Positions 4,850 through 6,381 of a stretch of 6,381 nt of DNA are shown here, piece by piece. The notes under the pieces are model-generated. The model was given only the letters and a program-made list of their open reading frames with translations, made no database searches and had not been told where the DNA came from. This DNA comes from Desulfurococcales archaeon. Its GTDB lineage: Archaea > Thermoproteota > Thermoprotei_A > Sulfolobales > NBVN01. The DNA lies in assembly GCA_027061705.1 (NCBI GenBank), contig JAMOVB010000135.1, positions 1-6,381 of the forward strand, read 5' to 3'. Numbering within the stretch: the first letter of the stretch is position 1; each line of letters starts with the position of its first letter. Both the position numbers and the translations under genes were made by a program.

Positions 4850-5112
4850 AGAAGGTAATCGCCGGGAAGCCACACGTTAGGATAGGTAAGCACGGTGTTA
4901 CTGAAGGCGTAGTGAATGAGATAAGGTCGTGGTTAAAACGCGAGGGCGTCATTAAAGTAAGGGTCCTCAAGTCAGCCGCTGCCGAGAGGGACACCGAGGA
5001 GATCGCTAAGGATGTTGCCTCAAGGACAGGCGCTACGATAGTCGACGTTAGAGGCAACGTGTTTGTCATAGCAAAGCGTAGGGAATCGCGGGAGCAGGGG
5101 CGTAGAAGTTAG
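4816..5112 (+). CDS. YhbY-family CRM-domain RNA-binding protein
   Basis: The 98-residue product is a stand-alone CRM domain, a KH-like fold related to IF3-C. The bacterial relative YhbY associates with pre-50S particles, and a role in ribosome assembly is the usual inference for archaea. It begins with a basic tail (residues 1-13). The conserved VRIGKHGVTEGVVNEI then contains the GxxG loop (Gly24-Lys-His-Gly27) that contacts RNA. It continues with an IKVRVLKSA strand, the helix TEEIAKDVASRTGATIVDVRGNVFVIAKR and a charged Arg-rich end. The ATG at 4816 is preferred because a strong GGTGAGGAGG site precedes it. It overlaps rnp4 by 34 bases, so the two are cotranscribed. Confidence 0.92.
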   Translation: MPSKTRKSRKIKKVIAGKPHVRIGKHGVTEGVVNEIRSWLKREGVIKVRVLKSAAAERDTEEIAKDVASRTGATIVDVRGNVFVIAKRRESREQGRRS

Positions 5113-5137
5113 ACAACAGCAGCGCCCTACAACCTTA

Positions 5138-5143
5138 AGGTGA
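5138..5143 (+). promoter_or_regulatory. Shine-Dalgarno site of the metallopeptidase gene
   Basis: AAGGTGA spans this site and lies seven bases before the GTG at 5151. It supports that start. No convincing TATA element is seen in the 38-base gap after yhbY. Confidence 0.6.
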
Positions 5144-5150
5144 ACCTTTA

Positions 5151-6035
5151 GTGATAAGACTCATAGACACATACCCCGATTTCAGAAGGACAGTGGGCTC
5201 GCTCGGATCTCGAGACGTGGCTGAGGTTTGGCTGAAGTACTACATGCGTAAGTATGAGGAGTTGCTTAGGCTGCAAGTTAAATGTCACGGGAGCTTAGGT
5301 AATGCCGTTAAAACGGCACGCAAATTACTTAAGCCCCTAGTCAAGAGTTTAGACGCCCTTGATAAGGCGTGGGAGAACTCTTACCGTGCAATCCCGATGA
5401 TCTCTAAACGCTTTTCGAGGCTCTGGCGCCTTCCCGATGTAAGTATAGTCCTGTATGTTGGCAGTGGTTGCGGCGCTGGCTGGGCCACGGAGTACGAGGG
5501 CACGTACTCCATCCTCCTAGGGCTTGAGATGGTTATCAACCACGGGTGGGAGAGTCTCGAAGATTTGTCAGGGCTAATTGCTCATGAATTATGCCATATA
5601 CTCCACATGCAGTTAAGAGGATTAAAACCCGACGAGTTTGAGGCCCTGGAAGGGGATCCGCTGTTTCTGCTGTACAGTGAGGGGTTCGCTATGAAGTGCG
5701 AGCACTTAGTGACAGGTAGGCTGTGGCGAATAGCTAGCGAGGGAGATTGGCTAGGGTTCTGCGAGAGCGAGAGAGGCCGTCTAGCCAAGAGCTACTTAGA
5801 AGTTGCGAGGCGAGGAGGTCCTCTCACTAAATTCTACGGTTCATGGGGGGGTGTCGAGGGCTATACGCAGACAGGCTATTACCTAGGGCATGAGTATATT
5901 GAGTATCTTCTAACGACGAAATTCGGGAGCATTGAAGACGTAGCTAGAATGGAATTAGGTGAGATTCGCAGCAGCGCCATGGAGTTCCTCAAAGCGTTAG
6001 CAAAGGCCACGCTGGGTAATGAGTACCGAGGATAA
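5151..6035 (+). CDS. Predicted HExxH zinc metallopeptidase, family not identified
   Basis: The 294-residue protein contains GLIAHELCHILH with the zinc-binding, catalytic motif His145-Glu146-Leu-Cys-His149. SEGFAMKCE follows 28 residues later, where Glu177 is a good candidate third zinc ligand, as in gluzincins. The YYLGHEYIEYLL segment near 240-252 resembles the helix with a Tyr/His seen downstream in such peptidases. The region before the motif (about 97-130) is beta-rich and includes an unusual GSGCGAGWATEYEG stretch. No signal peptide or transmembrane segment is visible, so it is probably cytosolic. It loosely recalls the DUF2268-type putative zinc proteases, but I cannot assign it. The start is GTG at 5151, seven bases behind GGTGA, 38 bases after yhbY. 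It is therefore probably cotranscribed with rnp4-yhbY, although its substrate is unknown. It is convergent with tRNA-Phe. Confidence 0.85.
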   Translation: MIRLIDTYPDFRRTVGSLGSRDVAEVWLKYYMRKYEELLRLQVKCHGSLGNAVKTARKLLKPLVKSLDALDKAWENSYRAIPMISKRFSRLWRLPDVSIVLYVGSGCGAGWATEYEGTYSILLGLEMVINHGWESLEDLSGLIAHELCHILHMQLRGLKPDEFEALEGDPLFLLYSEGFAMKCEHLVTGRLWRIASEGDWLGFCESERGRLAKSYLEVARRGGPLTKFYGSWGGVEGYTQTGYYLGHEYIEYLLTTKFGSIEDVARMELGEIRSSAMEFLKALAKATLGNEYRG

Positions 6036-6085
6036 TGAGGCGATGGTAACGATGTCCGCATGAGTTACCTAGTAGAAACCAGTGT

Positions 6086-6162
6086 TGGTGCCGCCGCGGG
6101 GATTTGAACCCCGGACACCCCGGTCTTCAGCCGGGTGCTCTCCCGGGCTGAGCTACGGCGGC
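6086..6162 (-). tRNA. tRNA-Phe (anticodon GAA), no intron, CCA encoded
   Basis: On the minus strand the 77 bases fold perfectly. The acceptor is GCCGCCG with CGGCGGC. The D arm is GCTC-AGCCCGGGA-GAGC, and the anticodon arm CCCGG-CTGAAGA-CCGGG has anticodon GAA. The variable loop is five bases, the T arm is CGGGG-TTCAAAT-CCCCG, and the discriminator is A plus CCA. GC-rich stems fit a thermophile. A TATA-like element lies 29 bases upstream. It is convergent with the metallopeptidase gene across 50 bases that contain no evident gene. Confidence 0.97.
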
Positions 6163-6187
6163 TCCGAGAGGTTTTTGGCGAGGCGGG

Positions 6188-6194
6188 ATTTAAG
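6188..6194 (-). promoter_or_regulatory. TATA box of tRNA-Phe
   Basis: The minus strand reads CTTAAAT, preceded by purine-rich GAAATAAGA that could contribute a BRE. Its centre is 29 bases from the first base of the tRNA, nearly the same spacing as for tRNA-Glu in this window. It lies between the archease stop and the tRNA. Confidence 0.55.
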
Positions 6195-6219
6195 TCTTAT
6201 TTCTTTGTTACAGCCTCGG

Positions 6220-6381
6220 CTAGAGGTCGAAAACCACCCGGGCTATCCAGCACTCACCCTCTTTCTTAATCTCCATTAAGGAGTACGTAACAGCCTTTAT
6301 CTCGGTCCTGAACTCATGCTTCTTAGGGTCTGCTCGCTCCCCCCAAGCATCAGCTCTATATGCGTACTCTTCACCGTCCTT
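6220..6381 (-). CDS. Archease, C-terminal part (runs off the window)
   Basis: Fifty-three codons plus TAG are visible; the start lies beyond the right edge. The peptide contains DGEEYAYRADAWGE, then KKHEFRTEIKAVTYSLMEI and ends ARVVFDL. EIKAVTY followed about 15-20 residues later by a terminal RVVFD(L/I) is the hallmark of archease; the last Asp belongs to the conserved acidic metal site. Archease activates the RtcB RNA ligase, accelerating its guanylylation and turnover, and RtcB joins tRNA halves after intron removal. The nearby intron-containing tRNA-Glu needs this kind of splicing. The gene points toward tRNA-Phe on the same strand, and no terminator is evident between them. Confidence 0.9.
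   Translation of the reverse strand, partial: KDGEEYAYRADAWGERADPKKHEFRTEIKAVTYSLMEIKKEGECWIARVVFDL

Noticed and set aside
4678..5069. Minus-strand open frames opposite rnp4 and yhbY
   Set aside because: The plus-strand genes have clear motifs and ribosome-binding sites; the minus-strand products resemble nothing.
6036..6085. Gap between the metallopeptidase and tRNA-Phe
   Set aside because: I looked for a terminator, tRNA fragment or small gene and saw only scattered short ATG frames and no clear T-run or hairpin.
6082..6279. Plus-strand open frame starting with VPPRGFEPRTPRSS
   Set aside because: It is the antisense of tRNA-Phe running on into the antisense of archease, not a gene.

Overview
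The window is archaeal, most likely from a thermophilic member of the Thermoproteota (Crenarchaeota) or a close TACK relative. The reasons are archaeal/eukaryotic-type ribosomal proteins (S19e, L39e, L31e, L18Ae/LX), aIF6, Nep1, an RNase P protein, an intron-containing tRNA with encoded CCA, GGTGA-type Shine-Dalgarno sites and TATA-box promoters. The exact taxon cannot be fixed from the sequence alone.

Layout. From about 3041 leftward on the minus strand runs a tightly packed translation operon: promoter, rps19e, a PDCD5-like DNA-binding protein, rpl39e (52 codons), rpl31e, aIF6, rpl18a (LX), prefoldin alpha and, after an 83-base gap, the N-terminal part of ftsY, which runs off the left edge. 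Most junctions overlap or lie within a dozen bases. Ribosome-binding sites are embedded in the preceding stop codon, and several starts are best read as GTG or TTG.

From 3091 rightward on the plus strand lies an unrecognised multi-pass membrane protein. Its stop codon sits in a T-tract that is also the probable TATA box of an intron-containing tRNA-Glu(CUC). Convergent to that tRNA, only 12 bases away, is nep1 (minus strand). Nep1 is divergent from an rnp4-yhbY-metallopeptidase cluster (plus strand) across a short shared AT-rich promoter. A tRNA-Phe(GAA) without intron and the C-terminal 53 codons of an archease gene, both on the minus strand, close the window.

Together the genes form a ribosome-biogenesis and tRNA-maturation neighbourhood: ribosomal proteins, 60S anti-association/assembly factor (aIF6), 16S rRNA pseudouridine methylation (Nep1), pre-ribosome binding (YhbY/CRM), tRNA 5' processing (RNase P component 4), and tRNA splicing ligation (archease, partner of RtcB). 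One neighbouring tRNA actually needs splicing. Protein folding and targeting are represented by prefoldin and FtsY. The less explained elements are the membrane protein and the HExxH peptidase. No mobile element, CRISPR array or prophage gene is visible, and no gene-free stretch exceeds 100 bases.
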